Part shown: one piece after another, positions 17,921 through 26,715 of the stretch
Numbering within the stretch: position 1 is the stretch's first letter
Layout of the letters: the number at the start of each line of letters is the position of its first letter
Assembly (NCBI RefSeq): GCF_017876435.1
Contig: NZ_JAGIOA010000001.1
Location: 682,001-746,000 of the forward strand
Length of the DNA stretch: 64,000 bases
Source of the DNA: Microbacterium phyllosphaerae
GTDB taxonomy: Bacteria > Actinomycetota > Actinomycetes > Actinomycetales > Microbacteriaceae
Reading direction: 5' to 3'
Translations under genes and position numbers: made by a program
Notes under the pieces: model-generated
Seen by the model: only the letters and a program-made list of their open reading frames with translations
What the model was told of the DNA's origin: nothing
Database searches by the model: none

Positions 17921-18223
17921 ATGAAGGCTGTACTCGCAGGAACCGTCATCGCCGAAGCAGACGAGAGCGATCTCGCGCGCATCGAAGGCAACTGGTACTT
18001 TCCGCCGGCATCCATCACCGAGGGCGCGCTCGTCGAGAGCCCGACCCCGTACACCTGCCCGTGGAAGGGCGCTGCCCAGTACTACTCGGTGCAGGCCGGC
18101 GGCGAGCTGCACACCGACTATGCCTGGTCGTATCCGACCCCGTACCCGAGCGCCTTCGACCGTGTCGGCAAGGACTTCTCGGGCTTCGTCGCGTTCGACC
18201 CCCGCGTCGAAGTGTCCGCATGA
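17921..18223 (+). CDS. DUF427 domain protein
   Basis: 100 aa, a single complete DUF427 domain. Recognisable pieces: MKAVLAGTVIAE, the GNWYFPPASI strand, TPYTCPWKGAAQYYSV and the acidic WSYPTPYPSAF region. Small cytoplasmic fold of unknown biochemical function, common in Actinobacteria as a stand-alone gene. ATG 17921 is preceded by GAGGAGG. The transporter operon begins 64 bases downstream and may share the transcript. Confidence 0.92.
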   Translation: MKAVLAGTVIAEADESDLARIEGNWYFPPASITEGALVESPTPYTCPWKGAAQYYSVQAGGELHTDYAWSYPTPYPSAFDRVGKDFSGFVAFDPRVEVSA

Positions 18224-18287
18224 CCTCTGTATGCCGCAGCCGGGGCGCTGATGCCCGTCTCGTCGATCGATCGACCGGAGAGTAATC

Positions 18288-19175
18288 GTGATCGAATTCC
18301 GCAACGTCACCAAGCAGTTCCCCGACGGCACGACAGCCGTCAAGGACTTCAGCCTGGTTCTGCCCTCCCGCCAGACGACCGTCTTCGTCGGATCTTCCGG
18401 CTGTGGCAAGACCACTCTGCTGCGGATGATCAACCGCATGGTCGAGCCCACCTCGGGTGACGTCGAGATCGACGGCGAGAGCGTGCTCGGCGGCGATCCG
18501 GTCGCGCTGCGCCGCAGCATCGGCTATGTGATGCAGAACTCGGGCCTCATGCCGCACTTCACCGTGATCGACAACGTCGCGACGGTGCTGCGCCTGACCG
18601 GCGTGAAGAAGGGTCCGGCTCACGAGCGGGCGCGCGAGCTGCTGGCCACCGTCGGTCTCGACCAGTCGCTGGCCGAGCGGTACCCGAGCCAGCTCTCGGG
18701 TGGGCAGCAGCAGCGTGTCGGGGTGGCCCGAGGCCTCGCGGCAGACCCGAACATCCTGCTCATGGACGAGCCTTTCGGCGCCGTCGACCCGATCGTGCGC
18801 GCCGACCTGCAGCAGGAGACGCTGCGGCTGCAGCGCGAACTCGACAAGACGGTGGTGTTCGTCACGCACGACATCGACGAGGCCTTCCTGCTCGGCGACC
18901 AGGTCGTGATCCTCGACAAGGGTGCCCGTATCGTGCAGGTGGGCAGCCCGAGCGAGATCATCGAGAACCCGGCAGACGACTTCGTCGCTTCCTTCATCGG
19001 AGCCGACCGCGGACGCCGCGCTCTGCACCTCAAAGAGACGCCGCACGGCACCGTGGTGGTCGACTCCGAGGGTCGCACCCAGGGTGCGATCGTGGGCGAC
19101 GCCGAGAAGTCCGACGGTCCGCTGGCCGGGCCGGATGCCGCCGCCCTCGGTGCGGTCCGGGGCGAGCGCGCGTGA
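18288..19175 (+). CDS. Quaternary-amine ABC transporter, ATP-binding subunit (OpuCA-like)
   Basis: 295 aa. Walker A GSSGCGKTT (~37), Q-loop MQNSGLMPH, signature LSGGQQQRVG, Walker B ILLMDEPFGAVDP and H-loop VTHDIDEA are all present. Sequence pattern matches the ProV/OpuCA class that powers uptake of glycine betaine, carnitine or choline. The C-terminal ~50 residues are too short for the paired CBS domains found in the second system here (49191), so ionic-strength gating through CBS is unlikely. GTG start 18288; the stop overlaps the next gene (GTGA). Confidence 0.9.
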   Translation: MIEFRNVTKQFPDGTTAVKDFSLVLPSRQTTVFVGSSGCGKTTLLRMINRMVEPTSGDVEIDGESVLGGDPVALRRSIGYVMQNSGLMPHFTVIDNVATVLRLTGVKKGPAHERARELLATVGLDQSLAERYPSQLSGGQQQRVGVARGLAADPNILLMDEPFGAVDPIVRADLQQETLRLQRELDKTVVFVTHDIDEAFLLGDQVVILDKGARIVQVGSPSEIIENPADDFVASFIGADRGRRALHLKETPHGTVVVDSEGRTQGAIVGDAEKSDGPLAGPDAAALGAVRGERA

Positions 19176-19852
19176 ATTGGGTCACCGACAACCTCGGGTT
19201 GATCTTCGAGCTGACTCTGGTGCATCTGCGTCAGAGCATCATCCCGATCGTGCTCGGTTTCGTGCTGTCGCTCCCGCTCGGCTGGGTCGCCTGGCGGTTC
19301 CGCCTCGTACGCGGACCCATCATCGTGCTCACCGGCCTGCTGTACACGATCCCGTCGCTCGCGCTGCTGATCCTGTTGCCCGCCGCGCTCGGGTACTCGG
19401 CGATCAGCGAGTCGAACCTCGTGATCGCGCTGACCATCTACGCGATCGCGATCCTCGTGCGTGCGGTGTCCGACGGGCTCGACTCTGTCGATGACGGCGT
19501 CCGCCAGGCCGCGACGGCCACCGGGTTCGCCGCCTTCCGCCGCTTCTGGGCGGTCGAGTTCCCGCTCGCCGGGCCCGTGATCCTCGCCGGCCTCCGCGTC
19601 ACCGCTGTGAGCACGATCTCGCTGGCCACGGTCGGCATCCTGATCGGCGTCACCAATCTCGGCTACCTCTTCACGAACGGCCTCGAGCGCCGCATCATCG
19701 CCGAGGTCTTCGCGGGTGTCGTCGCGGTCGTCGTGATCGCACTCGTGATCGACCTGATCCTCCTGCTTCTCGGGCGAGCGCTGATGCCGTGGACGCGCGC
19801 CGCGTCGAAGCCCGCCGCCGCCCGTGCGCTCGCCGTGGGGGCTCCCGCATGA
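19172..19852 (+). CDS. Quaternary-amine ABC transporter permease (OpuCB-like)
   Basis: 226 aa, six hydrophobic segments. The coupling loop resembles ProW/OpuCB permeases (DGVRQAATATGFAAFRRFWAVEFPLAGPVILAG in part), and the C-terminal half carries TVGILIGVTNLGYLFTNGL. GTG start overlaps the ATPase stop by 4 bases, and the next permease overlaps this one by 4, so all three are translationally coupled. Forms a heterodimeric channel with the following subunit. Confidence 0.9.
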   Translation: MNWVTDNLGLIFELTLVHLRQSIIPIVLGFVLSLPLGWVAWRFRLVRGPIIVLTGLLYTIPSLALLILLPAALGYSAISESNLVIALTIYAIAILVRAVSDGLDSVDDGVRQAATATGFAAFRRFWAVEFPLAGPVILAGLRVTAVSTISLATVGILIGVTNLGYLFTNGLERRIIAEVFAGVVAVVVIALVIDLILLLLGRALMPWTRAASKPAAARALAVGAPA

Positions 19853-20580
19853 ACCTCTTCGCCGAAGCCATCGCCTGGATGCTCGCCCCCGAGCAGTGGC
19901 AGGGTCGCTATGCGCTGCCGGTGCTGCTCGGCCAGCACCTCGCCCTCACCGCGATCTCCGTGCTGATCGCGGCGGTCATCGCGCTGCCGATCGGGTGGCT
20001 CATCGGGCACACGGGTCGTGGCCGCGAGATCGCGGTCGCCGTCTCCGGAGCCGCCCGCGCGATCCCCGCCTTCGGTCTGATGGTGCTGCTCGTGCTGCTG
20101 CTCGGCGTGCTGCGCATCCCCGAGGCGGCCATCGTCACGTTCGTGCTCCTCGCCATCCCCTCGCTGCTCGCTGGCGCCTACACCGGGCTCGAGGCGATCG
20201 ACCGCCGCGTGATCGACTCGGCCAAGGCGATGGGGATGACCGGCTGGCAGATCTTCTGGAAGGTCGAGGTGCCGCTGGGCCTGCCGCTTCTGGTCGGCGG
20301 CATCCGCTCGGCGCTGCTGCAGGTGATCGCGACCGTCACGATCGCCGCCTACGTCAACCTCGGCGGCCTCGGCTGGCCGATCATCCAGGGCATCCCCCTG
20401 CGCCGGTTCGATCAGGTGCTCGCCGGTGCGATCATCGTCGCCGTGCTCGCCCTGCTCGTCGACCTGCTCCTCGCGGCCGCACAGCACGCCGCCGTTCCTG
20501 CGGGTCTCCGCACCGGTCGCCCCGAACGCCGTCGGTCGCGAGGGTCCGCGCAGCCGACCGCCGCACCGGCCACCGCCTGA
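19849..20580 (+). CDS. Quaternary-amine ABC transporter permease (OpuCD-like)
   Basis: 243 aa, six membrane segments, second permease of the heterodimer. The EAA-type loop is KAMGMTGWQIFWKVEVPLGLPLLVGGIRSA (in part), followed by VNLGGLGWPIIQGI. The start ATG overlaps the previous stop (ATGA). The C-terminal ~25 residues are a basic Arg/Pro/Ala tail beyond the usual family end. Confidence 0.9.
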   Translation: MNLFAEAIAWMLAPEQWQGRYALPVLLGQHLALTAISVLIAAVIALPIGWLIGHTGRGREIAVAVSGAARAIPAFGLMVLLVLLLGVLRIPEAAIVTFVLLAIPSLLAGAYTGLEAIDRRVIDSAKAMGMTGWQIFWKVEVPLGLPLLVGGIRSALLQVIATVTIAAYVNLGGLGWPIIQGIPLRRFDQVLAGAIIVAVLALLVDLLLAAAQHAAVPAGLRTGRPERRRSRGSAQPTAAPATA

Positions 20581-20632
20581 ATCGTCCATCTCCGTGATGT
20601 CCCCCACAGCAGTTCCAGAGAAGAGGAAGTCC

Positions 20633-21559
20633 ATGTTCACAGCACGAGGCAAGCGTTCTGTCTTCGCCGTCGGCCTGGTCGCCGCGGCAGCACTCGCCCT
20701 GTCGGCCTGCTCGTCGAGCAACCCGCTCGACGAGCAGTCGTCCGACTCGAGTGAAGGCTCGGGCAGCGGCGACACGATCGTCGTCGGCTCGCAGGCGTAC
20801 TACTCCAACGAGATCATCGCCGAGATCTACGCCCAGGCGCTCGAGGCGGCAGGCTTCGACGTCGAGAAGAAGCTCAACATCGGCCAGCGCGACGCGTACA
20901 TGCCCGACGTCGAGTCCGGTGACATCAACGTCTTCCCCGAGTACACGGGCAGCCTGCTCGAGTACATCTCGGACGACGAGGTCGACGTCACCAGCCCTGA
21001 CGACGTCTACGCGGCTCTGCAGGATGCTCTGCCCGAGAGCCTGACGGCCCTCGACTTCGCCGAGGCGACCGACCAGGACTCCTACACGGTGCTGAAGAGC
21101 TTCGCCGAGGAGAACGGCCTGAAGACGATCGGCGACCTGTCGAAGGTGACCTCTCAGGTCACGATCGGCGCGGCTCCCGAGTTCGAGCAGCGTCCGTACA
21201 GCCCGGCGAAGGCCAAGGAGGTCTACGGCGTCGACCTGGCGTTCTCGGCCACCGGCCCGACCACGCTCGAGTCGCTGCTCGCCGGCCAGATCCAGGTCGC
21301 CGACATCTACACGGCCGACCCGGCCTTCGAGACCGAAGACATCGTCGCGCTCGAAGACCCCGAGAACCTCATCATCTCGTCGAACGTGGTGCCGATCGTC
21401 TCGAGCGACATCGCCGACGACGTGTCCGACGTGCTCAACGCCATCAGCGCCAAGCTGACCGGTGAGGAGCTCGTCGCGCTCAACGTTCTGAGCACGGTCG
21501 ACCAGCAGTCGTCGGCCGACATCGCCAAGAAGTGGCTCGAGGACAACGACCTCGTCTGA
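20633..21559 (+). CDS. Quaternary-amine ABC transporter substrate-binding lipoprotein (OpuCC-like)
   Basis: 308 aa. Lipoprotein signal: basic N-terminus, hydrophobic VGLVAAAALALSAC with lipid-acceptor Cys at ~24, then a Ser/Asp/Gly linker. The mature domain has the OpuAC-type pattern (VVGSQAYYSNEIIAEIYAQAL, DINVFPEYTGSLLEY, YTADPAFE). ATG 20633 follows AAGAGGAAG. Last gene of the operon, followed by a strong hairpin terminator. The missing acidic gap between permease and this gene (52 bases) would allow separate expression levels. Confidence 0.92.
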   Translation: MFTARGKRSVFAVGLVAAAALALSACSSSNPLDEQSSDSSEGSGSGDTIVVGSQAYYSNEIIAEIYAQALEAAGFDVEKKLNIGQRDAYMPDVESGDINVFPEYTGSLLEYISDDEVDVTSPDDVYAALQDALPESLTALDFAEATDQDSYTVLKSFAEENGLKTIGDLSKVTSQVTIGAAPEFEQRPYSPAKAKEVYGVDLAFSATGPTTLESLLAGQIQVADIYTADPAFETEDIVALEDPENLIISSNVVPIVSSDIADDVSDVLNAISAKLTGEELVALNVLSTVDQQSSADIAKKWLEDNDLV

Positions 21560-21571
21560 TCCGAGTCGCCT

Positions 21572-21615
21572 CACGCGAAGCGCCCGGTCCCTGAGGGGGC
21601 CGGGCGCTTCGCGTG
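21572..21615. terminator. Bidirectional hairpin terminator
   Basis: A 16-bp perfect stem, CACGCGAAGCGCCCGG (21572-21587) with its inverse at 21600-21615, and a 12-base loop. It sits between the converging ends of the OpuCC-like gene (plus) and the AI-2E-type gene (minus), where it can serve both. Confidence 0.88.
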
Positions 21616-21646
21616 TGCGGGGTGGTGGGAGCCGGCTCGGGGCGGG

Positions 21647-22921
21647 CTAGACCCGGGCATCCTGCCGCGGGATCAGCACCTGCTTGATGATGATGAGGAT
21701 GGATGCGGCGACCGGCACCGCCACGAGGGCGCCGAGCAGGCCGAGCAGCGTGCCGCCGGCCAGCGCGCCGATCACGACGAGCGCCCCGGGAACGGCGACG
21801 GCCTTGTTCATCACGCGGGGAGTGATGACGTACGCCTCGATCTGCATGTAGACCACGTAGATGAGGGCGAACACGAGCGCCGCTACCGGATCGCTGAAGA
21901 GCGCGAGCCCACTGCCGATGATCCAGAAGATCACCGATCCGACGAGCGGGATCAGGGTGATGCAGAACGCGACGGTCGCCATCAGCGGAGGGAACGGCAG
22001 GCCGAGGAAGAGATAGAGCAGGAAGGTGAGGACGGCGTTGCAGAACGCGAGCACGACCATCCCCATGACATAGGCGCCGACGGAGTCGGTGATCTGGTCG
22101 GTGATGTCGCTTGCGCGAGCGCGGTCACGGGCAGGAGCGAGACGCAGCATTCCCGTCTTGATCGAGGGCAGGGTCGCGACGAAGTAGAGCGTGAGCACGA
22201 GCACCACGATGATGCCCGAGATCGCATTCGCGATCGACGCACCGACCTGCAGGGCCCCTCCGCCGATCGCGGCGATGTTGCCGGGGTCGGTGAGGAACTT
22301 CTGCACGTCGGTGACCAGGGATTCGAACTGGTCGCCGAACTGGTCTTCGAGGGTCGCGTAGATGTCGCTGCGCATGAACTCCTGGATCATGCCGGGCACC
22401 GACCGGATGAAGCTCGCGATCTGCTCGATCACGACAGGCAGCACCATCCACACCACGAGGCCCGCCACGACGATGAGCCCGAGGATCGCGACGACCACGG
22501 AGATGGCCCGAGACAGCCCGCGCCGTTCGAGGAAGCGCACGGTCGGATCGAGTCCCAGTGCGGCGAAGAGCGCGAGGGCGATGTAGATGAGAACGGTCGA
22601 GAGGTTCGCGACGGCCAGGCCGAGCACGAGCGCCGCGAGGCCCCCGAGCGTCACGAGGAAGCCGAACACGAACGGGCGGTCGATGCGCGTCCAGAACGAG
22701 CGGCTCGGCGTCATCGGCTCGACGACGCCAGTGCGGGGAGCCTGTGACACTGTCTGGTCGACGAGCGCGGTCGTGACGACGGTCGGGGACTCGGATTCAC
22801 CGACGACGGCTGAGTCGCCGGCGGTCTCGGCAGGTGCCGACACCCGTGACTCCGAGGTCGGGGACGGGGCGGATGCGGCAGCGGACGCGCTCGACGACGG
22901 TTCCTGCTCTTCTCGGCTCAT
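21647..22921 (-). CDS. AI-2E family (PerM-type) membrane transporter
   Basis: 424 aa. A Ser/Ala/Glu-rich cytoplasmic N-terminus of about 75 residues, then eight hydrophobic segments including the family-typical pair FGFLVTLGGLAALVLGLAV and IYIALALFAALGLDPTV, and the C-terminal signature region (LPFPPLMATVAFCITLIPLVGSVI, then YVITPRVMNKAV). Such proteins export small molecules or sodium; AI-2 itself is not implied. ATG 22921 (MSREEQEP) was preferred since the longer open frame upstream crosses the divergent promoter of the chorismate mutase gene. Confidence 0.88.
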   Translation of the reverse strand: MSREEQEPSSSASAAASAPSPTSESRVSAPAETAGDSAVVGESESPTVVTTALVDQTVSQAPRTGVVEPMTPSRSFWTRIDRPFVFGFLVTLGGLAALVLGLAVANLSTVLIYIALALFAALGLDPTVRFLERRGLSRAISVVVAILGLIVVAGLVVWMVLPVVIEQIASFIRSVPGMIQEFMRSDIYATLEDQFGDQFESLVTDVQKFLTDPGNIAAIGGGALQVGASIANAISGIIVVLVLTLYFVATLPSIKTGMLRLAPARDRARASDITDQITDSVGAYVMGMVVLAFCNAVLTFLLYLFLGLPFPPLMATVAFCITLIPLVGSVIFWIIGSGLALFSDPVAALVFALIYVVYMQIEAYVITPRVMNKAVAVPGALVVIGALAGGTLLGLLGALVAVPVAASILIIIKQVLIPRQDARV

Positions 22922-23015
22922 GTGCTCACGATAGCGCTCGACAGCGGCGCGACCGGGGAGCATCCGCGCTGTCGCATGGGGTCGTTCAGCCCCGTGTTTC
23001 CGTAGAGTAGGGGGC

Positions 23016-23315
23016 ATGACCGCCGCCGAAGATCCCCGGGCTGAACTCCTCCGACTGCGCTCGAGCATCGACAACATCGATGCCGCACTCATCTTCATGC
23101 TCGCGGAGCGCTTCCGCGCCACGCAGCAGGTCGGGCAGCTGAAAGCCGAGCATGAGATGCCGGCATCCGATCCCGGCCGCGAAGAGCAGCAGGTCGCGCG
23201 CCTCAAGGCACTCGCCGAGGATGCGCATCTCGACCCCGAGTTCGCCGAGAAGTGGTTCAACTTCGTGGTGGCCGAGGTGATCCGCCATCACACGGAAGCC
23301 GCTGAGGGGCGATGA
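23016..23315 (+). CDS. Chorismate mutase (AroQ class)
   Basis: 99 aa, a stand-alone all-helical AroQ-type domain. Helix 1 carries LRSSIDNIDAALIFMLAERF with the conserved Arg and Asp, followed by the Lys/Arg-rich turn (QVGQLKAEHEMPASDPGREEQQ) that contributes active-site residues, and the final helix with FNFVVAEVIRHH. It converts chorismate to prephenate for Phe and Tyr synthesis. A -10-like TAGAGT (23003-23008) ends 7 bases before the ATG, so the transcript may be leaderless, though AGGGGG could also serve as a ribosome site. Divergent from the AI-2E gene. Confidence 0.9.
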   Translation: MTAAEDPRAELLRLRSSIDNIDAALIFMLAERFRATQQVGQLKAEHEMPASDPGREEQQVARLKALAEDAHLDPEFAEKWFNFVVAEVIRHHTEAAEGR

Positions 23316-23374
23316 GCCGGCCTTCCGGGCGAGTGACAGTGTGTGCAGCACTCACCCGCCCGGGGACCGAACTA

Positions 23375-23391
23375 AGTTTATTGAATAAACT
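23375..23391. promoter_or_regulatory. Palindromic operator, ROK-type
   Basis: AGTTTATTGAATAAACT is a perfect 8-1-8 palindrome, strikingly AT-rich in this genome, 62 bases before the ROK regulator start. A related half-site pair (GATTATT...AATAAAC) lies at 28125-28147 between the transporter and isomerase operons. NagC/Mlc-type ROK repressors bind sites of this kind, so autoregulation plus control of the sugar locus is inferred. Confidence 0.75.
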
Positions 23392-23453
23392 ATGACCGAG
23401 GGTACGCAGAACCCCCTGGTCTGTCAATCAATTCCGACAACGGGACCGGCTCC

Positions 23454-24620
23454 ATGCTGAACGGCGACGACGCACTCGACACGCAGGCGTCGGTTCGTCG
23501 TGCCAACCTGCGGCGGGCGCTGCAGCTCGTGTTCCGTGAACCCGGCACGCAGACGCGCGCAGGCATCGCTCGCGCGACCGGGCTCACGGCGGCCACCGCC
23601 TCGTCTCTCGTCGCCGAGCTCATCGATCTCCAGCTGATCGCCGAGGGCGCCCAGGCCGCCAGCACCGGGGGCAAGCGGGCGACGACGCTCAGCATCGACG
23701 CTGCTCATCACCTCATCCTGGTGCTCGTGGTCCGGCCGACTGACGCGCGCATCGCGCTGGTCGGTCTCGACGGCGCCGAGGTCGAGACGCGCAGGGTCGC
23801 GTACTCGGAGGAGTCCCGCGATCGGATGCTCGACGACGCGCTCGCCGAGATCGCGGCCGCACACCGCGACCGTCTGCTCGTCGCCGGTGTGCAGCTCCCC
23901 GGCACGACCGACGGCCGACGCGTCTTTGAGAGCGTGCAGCTCGGCTGGACCGACGTCGCTCTCGCCGATCGGTTCGAGGCGCTGCTCGGCGTGCCCGTAT
24001 TGCTCGTCAACGACGTGGATGCCGAGGCGATCGCCGAGTCCGCCAGGGAGCAGGAGTCGTCGGGGTACCGCCTCTTCATCCACATCGGCACCGGGATCGG
24101 AGCGGCGGTCACGCTCGACGGCGAACTCGCCCCCGGACCCCGTGACCGCGCCGGTGAGATCGGCCACGTGCAGGTGCAGTTCGGCGACGCCGCACGCCCC
24201 TGCCGCTGCGGACGACAGGGGTGCCTGGAGTCGGTGGCATCGATGACGGCCATGTTCGGCGACACCTTCGACGACGCGCTCGACGACCGGGCGATCGAGG
24301 CCCTCGCCGCGACCGCCGACAGCGAGCGGCTGGCCGACGGCGCACGCGCACTGGCGCGCACGATCAAGCTCATCGCGGCGGTGCTCGACGCCGCCGAGGT
24401 CGTGATCGGCGGCCCGGCGCGCGCGCTCGGCGATCGGTTCCTCCGTCTCGTGCAGGCCGAGATCGACTACACCGCCACCGGAACGGCGAACGTGCCCGTG
24501 CGGTACGCCGATGCGGACGCCTCGATCTCCACCGGGGTCGCTCAGGTGGCGCTGTCGAGCGCGCTGGGCGTGCGCTGGAGCCCGGCGCAGCTGCGCGCGG
24601 CATCCGCTTCTCACGACTGA
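23454..24620 (+). CDS. ROK-family transcriptional repressor
   Basis: 388 aa. N-terminal winged HTH (about residues 15-75: GIARATGLTAATASSLVAELIDLQLIAEG), then a ROK sugar-binding domain with the Zn motif CRCGRQGCLES and preceding His (EIGHVQV). The phosphate-binding Asp-Gly-Gly of active ROK kinases is replaced (VRPTDARIALV), so it is a sensor, not a kinase. It faces the ABC importer operon across a terminator and has an AT-rich palindrome in its own promoter. Probably represses the carbohydrate locus until a sugar or sugar phosphate binds. Confidence 0.9.
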   Translation: MLNGDDALDTQASVRRANLRRALQLVFREPGTQTRAGIARATGLTAATASSLVAELIDLQLIAEGAQAASTGGKRATTLSIDAAHHLILVLVVRPTDARIALVGLDGAEVETRRVAYSEESRDRMLDDALAEIAAAHRDRLLVAGVQLPGTTDGRRVFESVQLGWTDVALADRFEALLGVPVLLVNDVDAEAIAESAREQESSGYRLFIHIGTGIGAAVTLDGELAPGPRDRAGEIGHVQVQFGDAARPCRCGRQGCLESVASMTAMFGDTFDDALDDRAIEALAATADSERLADGARALARTIKLIAAVLDAAEVVIGGPARALGDRFLRLVQAEIDYTATGTANVPVRYADADASISTGVAQVALSSALGVRWSPAQLRAASASHD

Positions 24621-24646
24621 CGCTGCGCGCTTCCGCGCTCGTGTCG

Positions 24647-24707
24647 GTTCCGGTCGCACTTCGAGCCGCTTGTGAGCGCGAATGGCGGCACGAAGTGCGA
24701 CCGGAAC
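24647..24707. repeat. Single inverted pair of the CCGGTCGCACTTCG element
   Basis: GTTCCGGTCGCACTTCG (24647-24663) and its exact inverse (24691-24707) flank a 27-base centre. It is the same core word as the arrays at 11991-12243 and 62899-63081, here in its minimal two-copy form, located between converging genes. Confidence 0.85.
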
Positions 24708-24739
24708 GAGCCTGAACGCTGCAGTCCGCCCGGAGACAG

Positions 24740-24775
24740 CGATGCGGAGCGCCACCGGGGTGGCGCTCCGCATCG
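24740..24775. terminator. Bidirectional hairpin terminator
   Basis: A 17-bp perfect stem, CGATGCGGAGCGCCACC (24740-24756) and its inverse (24759-24775), between the converging ends of the ROK regulator and the permease operon. Confidence 0.88.
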
Positions 24776-24787
24776 ATACCGCGGGGT

Positions 24788-25708
24788 CTACTTCACGCTG
24801 CCAGCGGTGAGGCCGCCGACGAGGCGCTTCTCGATCAGCATGAACAGGATGACGACGGGCAGGATCGCGACGATCGAGACGCCGAACACGTACTGCCAGC
24901 TGGTCTCGTACTGACCCACGAACTTCGTCAGCGCGACCGAGAGCGGCTGGTTCTTGTCGGTGGAGAGGATGACGAGCGATGCGGCGAACTCGTTCCAGCA
25001 GGCCACGAACGTGAAGACGATCGCGGTCACGATGCCCGGCCACACGAGCGGCAGGTTGATCTTGAACAGCACGGTGAAGCGCCCGGCGCCGTCGATCTGG
25101 GCGGCCTCGTCGACCTCCTTGGGGATGCCGGCGAAGAACGAGTGCATGATCCACACCGCGAACGAGAGGTTGAACGCCGCGTTGATGAAGATCATCGCCG
25201 CCCACGTGTCACCGAGTCCCAGGGTCGTGAACTGGCGGAACAGACCCGAGGTGAGCACGGCGGGCTGCAGCATCTGCGTCACGATCACGAGGAACAGGAA
25301 CACCATGCGACCGGGGAACTTGAACCGGGCGGTGTAGTACGCCGCGGGGAGCGAGACCACGAGCACCAGCAGCGTCGCGAACACGGCGATGATGATCGTC
25401 GAGATCAGGTTGTACGGCAGCGGCGTCTCGGGGGTCGACCACATCGAGATGTAGTTCTCCCAGTGCCACTCGGTCGGGAGGTACGTCGGGTCGACCGAGC
25501 GGATCTGCGGCTTGGTCTTCACCGAGCCGAAGAACATGATCAGGTAAGGCAGCACGAAGATCGCGAGCACGAGGATGCCGGCGGCCATGCGCAGGATGAC
25601 GCGGGGCAGCGTCACCTGGTCTTCGGTGTATCGGCGCTTGCGGCCCGGGATGCGGGGAGCGGCGTCGTCTCCGGCGGTCGTGACGAGGGCGGTCTCGGTC
25701 AGGGTCAT
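24788..25708 (-). CDS. Carbohydrate ABC transporter permease (MalG-type)
   Basis: 306 aa, six membrane segments after a cytoplasmic N-terminus. The EAA loop (EVDEAAQIDGAGRFTVLFKINLPL in part) couples to a shared ATPase, which is not encoded here; such systems often use a common MsiK-type ATPase encoded elsewhere. The C-terminus ends RLVGGLTAGSVK, typical of the family. ATG 25708 lies 2 bases after the preceding permease stop. Confidence 0.92.
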   Translation of the reverse strand: MTLTETALVTTAGDDAAPRIPGRKRRYTEDQVTLPRVILRMAAGILVLAIFVLPYLIMFFGSVKTKPQIRSVDPTYLPTEWHWENYISMWSTPETPLPYNLISTIIIAVFATLLVLVVSLPAAYYTARFKFPGRMVFLFLVIVTQMLQPAVLTSGLFRQFTTLGLGDTWAAMIFINAAFNLSFAVWIMHSFFAGIPKEVDEAAQIDGAGRFTVLFKINLPLVWPGIVTAIVFTFVACWNEFAASLVILSTDKNQPLSVALTKFVGQYETSWQYVFGVSIVAILPVVILFMLIEKRLVGGLTAGSVK

Positions 25709-25710
25709 GA

Positions 25711-26685
25711 TCAGACCTCCTTCATGGGCTTGACGGCCTTGACGTAGATCGCGACGATCACGATCACGATGAGGAAGGCCACGACCGAGAGCGCACTCGC
25801 GACGTCGACCTTCTTCTGCAGCTCGATGTACTTGAAGATCATCGTCATGATCGTGTCGGCGCCGTAGCCGGGGATCGAGCCCGTCATCACCTTGAGGATC
25901 GGCAGCGAGTTGAACACGTTGATGATGTTGATGAGCACGGCGACCGCGAGAGCGCTGCGCAACTGCGGCAGCACGATGGTCCAGTACGTGCGGGTCGCTC
26001 CGGCGCCGTCCATCTTCGCGGCCTCGAGGGTGTCGGACGGAACCGTCTGCAGTCCCGCCAGGATCGTGTACGTCGTGAACGGCAGCGAGACGAAGACGGC
26101 GATCACGATCGACCACGCGAAGGCGGTCGCCGGGTTCTTCGTCCACCCGTAGCCGACCGCGTCATCGGAGAGCCCGATGTCGTACAGGAACTTGTTGAAG
26201 ACTCCGAAGTACGGCTCGAGGCTGTAATAGAAGACCATGGTCGTCATCACGACGGATGCCGCCCACGGCACGATGACGGCCATGCGCACGATCTGTCGGC
26301 CGGGGAAGGCCTTGTTGAGAATCTGCGCGAGGCCCAGCGAGATCATCACGGTGAAGCCGACCACGACGACGACCCAGACGACCGTGCGGAAGATGATCGG
26401 CCAGAACTCGGCGAACGTGAACACCGTCACGAAGTTGTCGAAGCCGACCGAGCCCTTGTCGAGGCCCGACAGCGAGATGTCGCGGGTGGAGTTGAAGAAC
26501 ATCACACCGGCGGGGAACAGCACCACGCCGATGATGAGGAGCAGGGCGGGGGCGATCCAGGGCAGCGCCTGGAGCAGGTCCTTTCCGCCGGGCTTGCCGC
26601 GGGCGGCGCCGGATCGGCGGCCCGGGGTGCGGGGGCGGCCGGTGGCCGCCCCCGCGAGGTTCGAGGATTCTTTCGTCTGGCTCAT
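25711..26685 (-). CDS. Carbohydrate ABC transporter permease (MalF-type)
   Basis: 324 aa. A basic ~35-residue N-terminus, then six membrane segments with the MalF-class periplasmic loop and EAA loop (DTLEAAKMDGAGATRTYWTIVLPQL in part). Forms the pore with the adjacent MalG-type protein. It lies 30 bases downstream of the binding-protein gene in the same operon. No ATPase gene accompanies it. Confidence 0.92.
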   Translation of the reverse strand: MSQTKESSNLAGAATGRPRTPGRRSGAARGKPGGKDLLQALPWIAPALLLIIGVVLFPAGVMFFNSTRDISLSGLDKGSVGFDNFVTVFTFAEFWPIIFRTVVWVVVVVGFTVMISLGLAQILNKAFPGRQIVRMAVIVPWAASVVMTTMVFYYSLEPYFGVFNKFLYDIGLSDDAVGYGWTKNPATAFAWSIVIAVFVSLPFTTYTILAGLQTVPSDTLEAAKMDGAGATRTYWTIVLPQLRSALAVAVLINIINVFNSLPILKVMTGSIPGYGADTIMTMIFKYIELQKKVDVASALSVVAFLIVIVIVAIYVKAVKPMKEV

Positions 26686-26715
26686 GGAATATCCGAACCT
26701 CTCCGTCGGCGGGGC